DNA of 64,000 bases. It comes from Rhizobium sp. SEMIA4064 (GTDB lineage: Bacteria > Pseudomonadota > Alphaproteobacteria > Rhizobiales > Rhizobiaceae). Shown in pieces: positions 43,771-52,544 of the stretch. Both the position numbers and the translations under genes were made by a program. Numbering within the stretch: the first letter of the stretch is position 1; each line of letters starts with the position of its first letter. The notes beneath the pieces are model-generated. The model did not search any database and had not been told where the DNA came from. It saw only the letters and a program-made list of their open reading frames with translations. The stretch lies in assembly GCF_003025035.1 (NCBI RefSeq), contig NZ_PYJN01000022.1:434001-498000 (forward strand), given 5' to 3'.

Positions 43771-44840
43771 CGCTGACCGTCGACATCCGCCATCGATTGG
43801 GCGCTTTCTCGCTCGAGGCCGCTTTCACTTCCGACGGCGGCGTCACGGCCCTGTTCGGCCGCTCCGGCTCCGGCAAGACCTCGATCATCCGCATCATCGC
43901 CGGCCTGATCCAACCCGATCATGGCCGCGTCGACCTTGATGGCACAGTGCTCGCAGATACCGACGCCGATGTCTTCGTCCCGCGCCACCGCCGCCATTTC
44001 GGCTATGTCTTTCAGGAAGCGCGGCTGTTTCCGCATCTTTCCGTGCGGCAGAACCTGAATTACGGCCGGTGGTTCGCGCCGAAGAGCGCACGCAGCGAAA
44101 GCTTCGATGGAGTCGTCGATCTCCTCGGCATCGAAACGCTTCTCGATCGACGGCCTGCGAAACTTTCCGGCGGCGAAAAGCAGCGTGTCGCCATCGGTCG
44201 CGCCCTGCTGTCGTCACCGCGGTTGCTGCTGATGGACGAACCGCTGGCCGCACTCGACGAGGCCCGCAAAGCCGAGATCCTGCCCTATCTCGAACGGCTC
44301 CGCGACGAGACGAAGGTGCCGATCATCTATGTCAGCCATTCCATCGCCGAGGTAGCGCGGCTGGCCAACCGTGTCGTTATGATGCGCGACGGCAAGGTGG
44401 AGGCAACGGGAGCGGCGGTCGACATCTTCAGCCAGCTTTCCGGCCCGCAGGCTATCGACCGTCGCGAAGCCGGCGTTCTGCTCGAAGGCCGCGTGGAACA
44501 TATCGACCGCGAGCACCGCCTGACCATCGTGGCGCTGAGAGCGGCAAAGCTCTTCGTACCCGGCGAAGCGGCTGCAATCGGCAAGACCGTTCGCGTCCAT
44601 ATCCCCGCCCGCGACGTCATACTGGCAACGGCGCGGCCAGAAGGTCTCAGCGCCCTCAATATCCTCGAAGGCCGGGTGCTTGCCATTGGCACAGCCGCCG
44701 ACGGCACCGTGGAAGTAAAGGTGGATTGCGGCGGCGACACCGTACTTGCCCGCATCACGCAGTTTTCGTCTGAACGGTTGGGTCTGCAGATCGGATTGCC
44801 CGTCCATGCGGTCATCAAGACCGTAGCGCTCGAATCGTAA
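43767..44840 (+). CDS. modC: molybdate ABC transporter ATP-binding protein
   Basis: A 357-residue ATPase. Walker A is FGRSGSGKTSI, the signature KLSGGEKQRVAIGRALL, Walker B LLLMDEPLAALDE, with a C-terminal TOBE/MOP domain (~285-350) that senses molybdate. It starts inside modB's TGA (ATGA). Confidence 0.96.
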   Translation: MTLTVDIRHRLGAFSLEAAFTSDGGVTALFGRSGSGKTSIIRIIAGLIQPDHGRVDLDGTVLADTDADVFVPRHRRHFGYVFQEARLFPHLSVRQNLNYGRWFAPKSARSESFDGVVDLLGIETLLDRRPAKLSGGEKQRVAIGRALLSSPRLLLMDEPLAALDEARKAEILPYLERLRDETKVPIIYVSHSIAEVARLANRVVMMRDGKVEATGAAVDIFSQLSGPQAIDRREAGVLLEGRVEHIDREHRLTIVALRAAKLFVPGEAAAIGKTVRVHIPARDVILATARPEGLSALNILEGRVLAIGTAADGTVEVKVDCGGDTVLARITQFSSERLGLQIGLPVHAVIKTVALES

Positions 44841-44846
44841 GCGCGA

Positions 44847-45239
44847 TCAGGACTCTGTTTGCGGCTCTGCGGCGGCCTCTGCGGGGTTGCGATTGGCCTC
44901 CAGCCATTCGAGATCGCCGGCAATCGCTGCCCGTACAGAGTTCTCCATGCCGCGGAACCGCCGCAGTAATTCCTCGCCGAACGGCGTTAATGCAGCGCCG
45001 CCGCCATTCTGGCCGCCGCGCTGGGATTCGACCACCGGCTCCTGGAACATATGGTTCAATTCGCTGATCAGCAGCCAGGCGCGGCGATAGGACATGTCCA
45101 TGGCCCGGCCGGCCGCCGAGATCGAGCCGGTTTCGCGAATATGTTCAAGCAGTTCCATCTTGCCGCGACCAAGCCGGTCCTGTCCCGGAAAATTGATCCG
45201 GAGAATGGGCTTCAGGGACTGTTGCGGGGCTTTGGTCAT
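44847..45239 (-). CDS. ModE-type molybdate regulator lacking the TOBE domain
   Basis: A 130-residue LysR-like winged helix-turn-helix protein: GRGKMELLEHIRETGSISAAGRAMDMSYRRAWLLISELN and a wing with RGGQNGGGAALTPFGEELL match the ModE N-terminal domain. The molybdate-binding C-terminal half found in E. coli ModE (262 residues) is absent, as is common in rhizobia. It is convergent with modC, leaving 6 bases. It probably controls modABC through the inverted repeat at 42139-42162. Confidence 0.88.
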   Translation of the reverse strand: MTKAPQQSLKPILRINFPGQDRLGRGKMELLEHIRETGSISAAGRAMDMSYRRAWLLISELNHMFQEPVVESQRGGQNGGGAALTPFGEELLRRFRGMENSVRAAIAGDLEWLEANRNPAEAAAEPQTES

Positions 45240-45495
45240 GGCGTCGGAGCGTTTCGATCTGCTCCTGTGTATACGCGTCCTTGGCTCGCCTGTACATGGG
45301 AAGCGGGAGGGCGGCGGCCTCTGCCGAATTTTACATCACCTAACGTGAGTTGGCGCCTCCGTTGAGGAGTTGCGTGGACAATTGCCCATATATGGTGCGA
45401 AAGCGGTGAAAAATACCACAAAAGCTTGTCTTTACGTCCAATAGATGACAACCAGCGTCTTGAAACCTTAATGCTTTGGTGCCTATCTTTAAGGC
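45240..45495. other. gap upstream of rsfS
   Basis: Divergent promoters of the ModE-like gene and rsfS should lie here. I saw no other gene or repeat. Confidence 0.4.
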
Positions 45496-45960
45496 GTGAT
45501 CGACTCAGATCATGTGCCTGTTCTGTTACTCAAGGAAGGAAGAGCACTGACAACAGTACACGCCAAGGGAAGAACGCCTGTCGTTATCCCGAAGAGCCCG
45601 GAACGTGGCGTCGATGCCGCTGCCCGCGCCCTGCAAGCCGTCCTCGTAAGCCTCGAGGACTCCAAGGCCGAAAATATCGTCACCATCAACATTGCTGGCA
45701 AGTCCGCGCTTGGAGACCACATGGTCGTCGTCTCCGGACGCTCGAACCGGCATGTCCTGGCGATCGCCGACCATCTGATCACCGACCTCAAGGACGAAGG
45801 CCTGGGCAATGCCCGCGTCGAAGGCCTGGAAGGCGGCGACTGGGTGCTGATCGACACGGGTGACATCATCATTCACGTGTTCCGTCCCGAGATTCGCGAG
45901 TTCTACAACATCGAAAAGATGTGGGCAGCACCCGATCTCGACGAAGGCACGCTGCACTAA
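45496..45960 (+). CDS. rsfS: ribosome silencing factor RsfS
   Basis: A 154-residue form of the RsfS/Iojap family that binds L14 and stops subunit joining. Recognised by DSKAENIVTINIAGKSALGDHMVVVSGRSNRHVLAIADHL and GGDWVLIDTGDIIIHVFRPEIREFYNIEKMW. The GTG at 45496 is given, but AAGGAAGGAAG lies just before a CTG at 45547, which gives the usual N-terminal length; the true start may be that CTG. Confidence 0.9.
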   Translation: MIDSDHVPVLLLKEGRALTTVHAKGRTPVVIPKSPERGVDAAARALQAVLVSLEDSKAENIVTINIAGKSALGDHMVVVSGRSNRHVLAIADHLITDLKDEGLGNARVEGLEGGDWVLIDTGDIIIHVFRPEIREFYNIEKMWAAPDLDEGTLH

Positions 45961-46075
45961 CCTGTTCCGGGCATTATTCCCGGTCCCGGTTAGTAGTATC
46001 GAATCGCCGGACATGTTTGTCCGGCAACGATCTATATTTGTGCCGCCATGATGGCGGATATGCTTGGGAGCGGGA

Positions 46076-46558
46076 ATGCGGATAGGTCTTTTTGCCGTGG
46101 GACGGTTGAAAACCGGCCCTGAAAAGGATCTTGCGGCCCGCTATCTCGACCGTTTCGCCAAGGCTGGTCCGGCAATCGGCCTCGAATTGGCGCGCATGAC
46201 CGAAGTCGCCGAAAGCCGCGCATCCAACGGCGAGACGCGCAAGCGCGAAGAAGCGGTCCTGTTGCAGAAAGCGCATCCGGACGGCGGCGTCCTCATCCTC
46301 CTCGACGAGCGCGGCAAGGCGCTAGACAGCGAAGCCTTTGCCACTTTGCTCGGCACATTCCGCGATCAGGGCAAGCGCGATCTTACGATTGCCATCGGCG
46401 GTGCCGACGGTCTCGACCCCTCCCTTTACGACAAGGCCGACGCGACCATCTGCCTCGGCAAAATGACCTGGCCGCACCAGCTTGTGCGCATTCTCATCGC
46501 CGAACAGCTCTACCGCGCCGTCACCATTCTGTCCGGCCACCCGTACCACCGGGTTTGA
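46076..46558 (+). CDS. rlmH: 23S rRNA pseudouridine-1915 N3-methyltransferase
   Basis: A 160-residue SPOUT methyltransferase acting on 70S ribosomes. Motifs are MRIGLFAVGRLKTGPEKDL, LLDERGKALDSEAFA, FTIAIGGADGL-like LTIAIGGADGL and the knot end LGKMTWPHQLVRILIAEQLYRAVTILSGHPYHR. GGGA is upstream of the ATG. It is the usual neighbour of rsfS. Confidence 0.96.
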   Translation: MRIGLFAVGRLKTGPEKDLAARYLDRFAKAGPAIGLELARMTEVAESRASNGETRKREEAVLLQKAHPDGGVLILLDERGKALDSEAFATLLGTFRDQGKRDLTIAIGGADGLDPSLYDKADATICLGKMTWPHQLVRILIAEQLYRAVTILSGHPYHRV

Positions 46559-46738
46559 TGTCTTCTGCTTGGAATCGAAAAGCTCGAAAACAGTTTGGCT
46601 TTCCGATATTTTGCGTTAACGGAACGCTCACACAGGCGTGTTTTGATTCCCGCCGCAAAATTGATGATGCTTCCTAGATAATCGCGCCAAACCGGTTTAA
46701 TTTCACGCGATTTGAAGGGGCTAAGCCCAAACGACTGG

Positions 46739-48214
46739 ATGAGAAAAACCCCGCCCACGCTTTTCCGCTTGCTGCTGCCCTCCCTGGCAGTGTGCCTTGG
46801 CGTCGGCGTCTATCTGGAAAGTCCGTTTCAATTCCGGGACATGGCCCTGGCGCAGGAAGATGACGGTGCTTCGCCCGCTCTCGCGCCAACCAAAGACGAT
46901 CAGCCCGTCGCCACATCGACCGCACCATCGGCGCAGCAGCCGGAACAGGCGCCAGATCCGGCCGCCGACCTTGCTCGGAAGCGCGACCAGACCCGCGCCG
47001 AGCTGCAGGAATTATCAAAGACGATCAGCCTTTCCTCCGACAAGACGAAAGCCCTGGAAGACAGCATCGCTTCGCTCGACAAGAGCACCGACAGCCTGCG
47101 CCAAGCGTTGATTGACAGCGCCGCCCGCCGAAGGGATATGGACCGCAAGATTCAGCAGAGCGAAAAGACGCTGACCGATCTCGCGGTCAAGGAAGACAAG
47201 ATCCGCCAATCGCTGCATGAGCGCCGTGCGCTGCTGGCCGAAGTTCTGGGCGCGCTGGAACGCATGGGCCGCAACCCGCCGCCGGCGCTGCTGGTGACGC
47301 CCGACGATGCGCTTGCTTCCGTGCGTAGCGCCATCCTGCTCGGCGCCGTCGTTCCCGGCATGCGCAAGGAGACGGACAAGCTCATCGCCGACCTCACCGA
47401 TCTCACCAAGCTGCATGCCGCCACCGCGGCAGAAAAGGCTGATCTCACGGCCACCATGACCAACAGTCTGGAGGAAGAACGGCGCATGGACATGCTGATC
47501 GCCGAAAACGACAAGCTCAGCCATGAGAACGCCGCCAAACTGGATGCCGAGCGCAAGCGTTCCGAGGAATTGGCGGGCCAGGCGACCAGTCTCGAGGGCC
47601 TCGTCGCGTCGCTGGAAAGCCAGATCGGCTCGGTGCGCGATGCCGCCGCCGCGGCCCGCGCGGAAGAGGCCCGCCGCGAGCAGATGACCGATCAGCAGCG
47701 CGAACAGGCAAAGGCCCTGGCCGAAAACGGTGTGCCCGATAAAAACCGCATTGCGCCCGCATATCCGTTTTCCGACCTTAAACGGAAATTGGAGCTGCCT
47801 GTGGCGGGTGATATTCTCCGCCAGTTCGGCGACGATGATGGTACGGGGCATACGGCGATGGGCCTGACCGTCGCAACCGGCCCCGATGTGCTCGTCACCG
47901 CTCCCGCCGATGGGACGGTCGTTTACGCCGGCGCGTTTCGCAGCTATGGCCAGATGGTTATTCTCGATACCGGCGACGGCTACCATATGGTGCTGTCGGG
48001 AATGGACGCGATCAAGACGCGTCTGGGCAAATTTGTCTTCGCTGGCGAACCGCTTGCTGTGATGGGCCAAAAAAGAGTCGCGAGCGCGACTGCATTGGCG
48101 CTGGAAACGGATCGGCCAACGCTTTACATTGAATTTCGAAAAGATGGGAAGCCGGTCGATTCTCGGCCTTGGTGGACCTCCAAAGACACTGGAAAGGCAC
48201 GCAATGATACGTAG
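46739..48214 (+). CDS. EnvC-like murein hydrolase activator
   Basis: A 491-residue periplasmic protein. An N-terminal hydrophobic signal (LFRLLLPSLAVCLGVGVYL) is followed by long coiled coils (~75-350) and a C-terminal LytM/M23 domain (~375-480, GHTAMGLTVATGPDVLVTAPADG). The metal-binding histidines of active M23 enzymes are not all present, as in EnvC, which activates amidases and does not cut itself. A TTG start at 46712 is possible. It overlaps ctpA. Confidence 0.82.
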   Translation: MRKTPPTLFRLLLPSLAVCLGVGVYLESPFQFRDMALAQEDDGASPALAPTKDDQPVATSTAPSAQQPEQAPDPAADLARKRDQTRAELQELSKTISLSSDKTKALEDSIASLDKSTDSLRQALIDSAARRRDMDRKIQQSEKTLTDLAVKEDKIRQSLHERRALLAEVLGALERMGRNPPPALLVTPDDALASVRSAILLGAVVPGMRKETDKLIADLTDLTKLHAATAAEKADLTATMTNSLEEERRMDMLIAENDKLSHENAAKLDAERKRSEELAGQATSLEGLVASLESQIGSVRDAAAAARAEEARREQMTDQQREQAKALAENGVPDKNRIAPAYPFSDLKRKLELPVAGDILRQFGDDDGTGHTAMGLTVATGPDVLVTAPADGTVVYAGAFRSYGQMVILDTGDGYHMVLSGMDAIKTRLGKFVFAGEPLAVMGQKRVASATALALETDRPTLYIEFRKDGKPVDSRPWWTSKDTGKARNDT

Positions 48215-49532
48215 GGCTTCTCTTGTTCTCGTTGGCGCATTGATGGGTGCGACCGCGATGAGCGTCATCTACACGGCGGTAGCGCCGGCGGAAGCCGCAG
48301 GCGCTTCCACGTACAAGGAACTGTCGATTTTCGGCGACGTCTTTGAACGTGTGCGCGCGCAGTACGTAACGCCGCCCCAGGAAGACAAGCTTATTGAAGC
48401 CGCCATCAACGGCATGCTGTCCTCGCTGGACCCGCATTCGAGCTACATGAATGCCAAGGACGCCGACGATATGCGCACCCAGACCAAGGGTGAATTCGGC
48501 GGTCTCGGCATCGAAGTGACCATGGACAACGACCTGGTCAAGGTCATCACGCCGATCGACGACACGCCCGCCGCCAAAGCCGGTGTTCTCGCCGGCGACT
48601 ACATCACCGCCATCGACGGCCAGTCGGTCCGCGGCCTCAAGCTGGAAGACGCCGTCGAGAAGATGCGCGGCGCCGTCAAGACGCCGATCAAGCTGACGCT
48701 GATGCGCAAGGGCGCCGACAAGCCGATCGAACTCACCATCATCCGTGACGTGATCGCCGTTGCTGCCGTCAAGTCGCGCGAAGAGGGCGGCGATGTCGGT
48801 TATCTCCGCATCATCTCCTTCACCGAAAAGACCACGCCGGACCTGGAAGCCGCGATCGCCAAGATCAAGAAGGATATCCCGGCTGACAAGTTGAAGGGCT
48901 ATGTCCTCGACCTGCGCCTCAATCCGGGCGGTCTGCTCGACCAGGCGATCAACGTCGCTGACGATGTGCTGGAGCGTGGCGAAGTCGTCTCGACCCGCGG
49001 CCGCAACCCGGACGAAACCCGCCGCTTCAACGCCGGCCCGGGCGATCTGACCGACGGCAAGCCGATCATCGTGCTCATCAACGGCGGTTCGGCATCGGCA
49101 TCGGAAATCGTTGCCGGCGCCCTGCAGGATCTGCGCCGCGCCACCGTTCTCGGCACCCAATCCTTCGGCAAGGGCTCCGTGCAGACCATCATCCCGCTTG
49201 GCGATGGCAACGGCGCGCTGCGTCTGACGACGGCGCTCTATTACACGCCGTCGGGCCGTTCGATCCAGGGCACCGGTATTACGCCTGACGTCAAGGTCGA
49301 CGAGCCGCTGCCGGATGACCTGAAGGGCAAGCTGGTGACGGAAGGCGAATCCAGCCTGCCGGGCCACATCAAGGGCCAGAGCGAAACCGATCAGGGCTCC
49401 GGCTCGGCCGCCTACGTGCCGCCGGATCCGAAGGACGACGTCCAGCTCAACTACGCGCTCGACCTGTTGCGTGGCGCAAAGACCGACCCGTCCTTCCCGC
49501 CGAACCCGGAAAAGGCGGTTTCCTCCAAGTAA
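48204..49532 (+). CDS. ctpA: carboxyl-terminal processing protease (S41)
   Basis: A 442-residue periplasmic serine protease. A signal peptide (~1-30), a PDZ domain (GLGIEVTMDNDLVKVITPIDDTPA, ~95-165), then the S41 core with INGGSASASEIVAG (Ser) and GTQSFGKGSVQT (Lys). It trims envelope proteins. It starts inside the end of the EnvC-like gene, so the two are coupled. Confidence 0.95.
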   Translation: MIRRASLVLVGALMGATAMSVIYTAVAPAEAAGASTYKELSIFGDVFERVRAQYVTPPQEDKLIEAAINGMLSSLDPHSSYMNAKDADDMRTQTKGEFGGLGIEVTMDNDLVKVITPIDDTPAAKAGVLAGDYITAIDGQSVRGLKLEDAVEKMRGAVKTPIKLTLMRKGADKPIELTIIRDVIAVAAVKSREEGGDVGYLRIISFTEKTTPDLEAAIAKIKKDIPADKLKGYVLDLRLNPGGLLDQAINVADDVLERGEVVSTRGRNPDETRRFNAGPGDLTDGKPIIVLINGGSASASEIVAGALQDLRRATVLGTQSFGKGSVQTIIPLGDGNGALRLTTALYYTPSGRSIQGTGITPDVKVDEPLPDDLKGKLVTEGESSLPGHIKGQSETDQGSGSAAYVPPDPKDDVQLNYALDLLRGAKTDPSFPPNPEKAVSSK

Positions 49533-49539
49533 GGAAATA

Positions 49540-49566
49540 GCGCCGGGCTGGAAACAGACCCGGCGC
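49540..49566 (+). terminator. GC-rich hairpin after ctpA
   Basis: GCGCCGGG and CCCGGCGC enclose an 11-base loop shortly after the ctpA stop. No long T run follows, so termination is only possible, not certain. Confidence 0.4.
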
Positions 49567-49753
49567 GTTCATATCAAGAGCGAGGTGACTCATCTCATCT
49601 CGCTCTAACTATTTGAATAAGCAGGATCTTATTCGAAATCCATTTTGGATCTGCTTGAGTGTTTTGAATCTGGAGCGTCCTTCCGCTTTGATGGTTGCAT
49701 GACAGCGGAAGGCACAGGGGCAGACAGTTTCCCTTTTGGGGTGGATACGGACT

Positions 49754-50938
49754 TTGGGAACGGATTTGCATGCACCGCTGGGCCAGAACCGCGGCTCTGG
49801 CCGCAAGCCGCGGCGTCCGCCCTTCGGGCGCATCCTCGCCGGCTTCTGCCTGATCGCGATCGCCAGTTTTTCGCTCTATTCGGCACTGCTGCGCGACAAC
49901 CTGCAGAAAACTCCCCCCGTCGAGACCACAGCGAAGGTATCGCCGCCTCAAGCCGACGATAAGCAGGCTACAGCCGATCAAACCCCGGGCCTGAAGCAGG
50001 TCGATCCGCAATCCGGCGCCGATACGCATCGGGTCATCACCAGCGATGGTTCCGTTGTGACCATGTTCAGCCCGAACACCCGCGATGGCGATGGCCCCGT
50101 ACTGATCAATGCCAATCAGGTCGGCCAGGATCCGCGCATGGCGGCAACGCCGAACGACAGCCTGCTGGAGGATTCGCCTTTCGGCAAGCTGCCGATTACC
50201 GCGCCCGGTGGCTTGAGACCGATGGACCAATATGCGCGGCCATGGTCCGGCGCCCGCGGCACGCGCATCGCCATCGTCGTCAGCGGCCTCGGCCTCAGCC
50301 AGACCGGCACGCAGCGCGCCATCGAGAAACTGCCGGAGGATATCACGCTCGCCTTTGCCGCCAGCGGCAACAGTCTGCAGCGCTGGATGCAGGAGGCGCG
50401 GCGGGGCGGCCATGAGATTCTGATCCAGGTACCTTTCGAGCCGTTCGATTATCCCAGCAACAATCCGGGACCGGATACGCTTCTGACCTCGCAGCCGGCG
50501 GCCAAGAATATCGAAGACCTGCACAAGGCCATGGCCGAAATCACCAATTATACCGGCGTGATGAACTATCTCGGCGGGCGATTCCTGTCGAATGCCGGCG
50601 CCATGGAACCCGTCATGCGCGATATCGGCAAGCGCGGCCTGCTGTTCCTCGACGACGGCTCCTCGGCGCAGTCCAAATCCGGTACTATCGCCAAGGCGCT
50701 GGAGATGCCGCATGCCTTTGCGGATCTGCAGCTCGACGGAGAATTGAAGCAGGATGCCATTCTGAAGAAGCTCGACGAGCTGGAGCGCATCGCGCGCCGC
50801 AATGGATCGGCAATCGGCGTTGCATCCGCTTTCGACGAGAGCGTCGACGCCATTAGCAAATGGAGCGAGGAGGCAGCCATGCGCGGCATTGAGATCGTCG
50901 CCGTCTCCGCCCTCGCCGACGACCCAAAACATCCCTGA
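49754..50938 (+). CDS. divergent polysaccharide deacetylase family protein
   Basis: A 394-residue protein with a single N-terminal membrane anchor (ILAGFCLIAIASFSLYSALL), a low-complexity linker and a C-terminal divergent polysaccharide deacetylase domain (~170-390; IAIVVSGLGLSQTGTQRAIEKLP, EILIQVPFEPFDYPSNNPGP, NYLGGRFLS, LFLDDGSS). It commonly follows ctpA in rhizobia and may act on cell-wall sugars. A TTG start at 49754 is chosen; 49736 is also possible. Confidence 0.85.
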   Translation: MGTDLHAPLGQNRGSGRKPRRPPFGRILAGFCLIAIASFSLYSALLRDNLQKTPPVETTAKVSPPQADDKQATADQTPGLKQVDPQSGADTHRVITSDGSVVTMFSPNTRDGDGPVLINANQVGQDPRMAATPNDSLLEDSPFGKLPITAPGGLRPMDQYARPWSGARGTRIAIVVSGLGLSQTGTQRAIEKLPEDITLAFAASGNSLQRWMQEARRGGHEILIQVPFEPFDYPSNNPGPDTLLTSQPAAKNIEDLHKAMAEITNYTGVMNYLGGRFLSNAGAMEPVMRDIGKRGLLFLDDGSSAQSKSGTIAKALEMPHAFADLQLDGELKQDAILKKLDELERIARRNGSAIGVASAFDESVDAISKWSEEAAMRGIEIVAVSALADDPKHP

Positions 50939-50954
50939 GGCTTAGAGGATAATC

Positions 50955-51494
50955 ATGAGCAAGAGCCACTTCCCCGTCAGAGCTGAAGACCTGCCCTATC
51001 GCGCTTGCGTCGGCATCATGGTGCTCAACCGCGATGGGCTGGTCTGGGCCGGCAAGCGCATCCCGGACGGCAATTCCGAATATGACGGCTCTCCGCATCT
51101 CTGGCAGATGCCGCAGGGTGGCATAGACGAGGGCGAAGACCCGCTGGCGGCGGCCTATCGCGAGCTCTACGAAGAGACCGGCATGAAGACCGTGACCCTG
51201 CTCGCCGAAGCCAAGGACTGGATCAATTACGATCTGCCGCCGCAGTTGATCGGCATCGGCCTCAGGGGAAAATTCCGCGGCCAGACCCAGCGCTGGTTCG
51301 CCTTCCGCTTCGACGGCGACGAGAGCGAAATCGCCATCAACCCGCCGCCTGGCGGTCATGAGCCGGAATTCGATGCCTGGGATTGGAAGCCGATGGCAGA
51401 GCTGCCCGGCCTGATCGTCGCGTTCAAACGGTCGGTCTACGAACAGGTCGTCGCCGAATTCCAACATCTGGCCGGTCTGAAGGCGGAAGATTGA
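50955..51494 (+). CDS. rppH: RNA pyrophosphohydrolase
   Basis: A 179-residue Nudix hydrolase that removes pyrophosphate from mRNA 5' ends to start decay. The Nudix box is GGIDEGEDPLAAAYRELYEETG, and LPYRACVGIMVLN and RWFAFRF are typical. AGAGGATAATC precedes the ATG. Confidence 0.95.
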   Translation: MSKSHFPVRAEDLPYRACVGIMVLNRDGLVWAGKRIPDGNSEYDGSPHLWQMPQGGIDEGEDPLAAAYRELYEETGMKTVTLLAEAKDWINYDLPPQLIGIGLRGKFRGQTQRWFAFRFDGDESEIAINPPPGGHEPEFDAWDWKPMAELPGLIVAFKRSVYEQVVAEFQHLAGLKAED

Positions 51495-51531
51495 GGGCGT
51501 TCCGGCCACCTTTCAGGCGGCCGGAAGCAAT

Positions 51532-51633
51532 AGAGCGGTTCAGCTTTTCACAGCATCTAACAACCGCTCTATCACTTTGTTTTTACGCAATTCCGGACGG
51601 AAAACCGCTTCGCACTTTTCCTGGAATTGCTCC
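51532..51633 (+). repeat. ~100-bp intergenic repeat, copy B
   Basis: Same family as 41512-41614 and 59299-59400. It shows AGAGCGGTT...AACCGCTCT and CCGGACGGAAAACCG followed by CACTTTTCCTGGAATTGCTCC. It lies between rppH and bfr. Confidence 0.75.
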
Positions 51634-51640
51634 AAGCCAA

Positions 51641-52126
51641 TTATTCAGCAGAATCAGCGGAATCGGCGTTGAGCTGGCCGTATTTGGCCTCGCCGATCTT
51701 TTCGAGCAGTTCGATCTGGGTTTCCAGGAAGTCGATATGGCCTTCCTCGTCCGCCAGCAGCTCTTCGAACAGCTTCATCGAGACATAGTCGCCGGCATCG
51801 TGACAGATATCGCGCGACTTCTTGTAGGCGGTGCGGGCATCATATTCGCCGGCGAGATCGGCCTCCAGCACTTCCTTGACGTTCTGGCCGATGCGCAGCG
51901 GCGCCAGCGTCTGCAGGTTCGGATGTCCTTCGAGGAAGATGATCCGAGCGACGAGGCGATCGGCGTGGTGCATCTCTTCGATGGATTCCGCGCGCTCCTT
52001 CTTGGCAAGCTTGGTATAGCCCCAATCTTCCAGAAGCCGGTAATGAACCCAATATTGATTAACTGCACCGAGTTCGAGAAATAGGGCCTCGTTAAGCCGC
52101 TCGATGACTTTTTTGTCGCCTTTCAA
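51641..52126 (-). CDS. bfr: bacterioferritin
   Basis: A 161-residue heme-containing iron-storage protein. It keeps the ferroxidase residues in NEALFLELGAVNQYWVHYRL, EEMHHADRLVARIIFLEGHP and LADEEGHIDFLETQ. The TTG start at 52126 gives the family's standard N-terminus and has AGGAGAG just before; a longer ATG version begins at 52150. It overlaps bfd. Confidence 0.96.
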   Translation of the reverse strand: MKGDKKVIERLNEALFLELGAVNQYWVHYRLLEDWGYTKLAKKERAESIEEMHHADRLVARIIFLEGHPNLQTLAPLRIGQNVKEVLEADLAGEYDARTAYKKSRDICHDAGDYVSMKLFEELLADEEGHIDFLETQIELLEKIGEAKYGQLNADSADSAE

Positions 52127-52403
52127 TGTCCGCTCTCCTGTTGTCTTCATGAAATTTTTTCAAGCGGGACATGAAATCAAATATTTCCGCCTCCGTCGAG
52201 TGGCGGCGGGCATGATAGTCCTCGGTCGTCTGTATAATGATGTCGACGACATTCGGGAAACAGCCGCAGCAACGGCCACGCTTCGACATGGCGTGATAGA
52301 CCTTGGCAGGAACGATGAGCTGCCAACAATCCTGATCGAGGAGCTCGATAATCGTCTCCCGGATTTCCTTGTCGGTGATGTAATTACAACTGCAAACCAG
52401 CAT
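52092..52403 (-). CDS. bfd: bacterioferritin-associated ferredoxin
   Basis: A 103-residue protein with the BFD [2Fe-2S] site: MLVCSCNYITDKEI (Cys4, Cys6) and GRCCGCFPNVV. It reduces Bfr's iron core to free Fe2+. It is upstream of and overlapping bfr; the C-terminal ~40 residues are longer than E. coli Bfd (64 residues). Confidence 0.93.
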   Translation of the reverse strand: MLVCSCNYITDKEIRETIIELLDQDCWQLIVPAKVYHAMSKRGRCCGCFPNVVDIIIQTTEDYHARRHSTEAEIFDFMSRLKKFHEDNRRADIERRQKSHRAA

Positions 52404-52443
52404 TCTTCGCTCAGCCCGTCAAACATGACATCTGCTGTCTTGT

Positions 52444-52472
52444 TATCTGCGAAAGAAGACGATCTTTGTCAA
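52444..52472 (-). promoter_or_regulatory. probable bfd-bfr promoter
   Basis: On the minus strand, TTGACA and CAGATA are spaced by 17 bases, about 40 bases before bfd. No clear iron-response box was spotted. Confidence 0.55.
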
Positions 52473-52544
52473 GAAAAATCGATTCATTTTCCAGCGGGCA
52501 AGCCGGACAAGGTCACTTCAGCGTGAGCCCTAACATCCGGCGCA

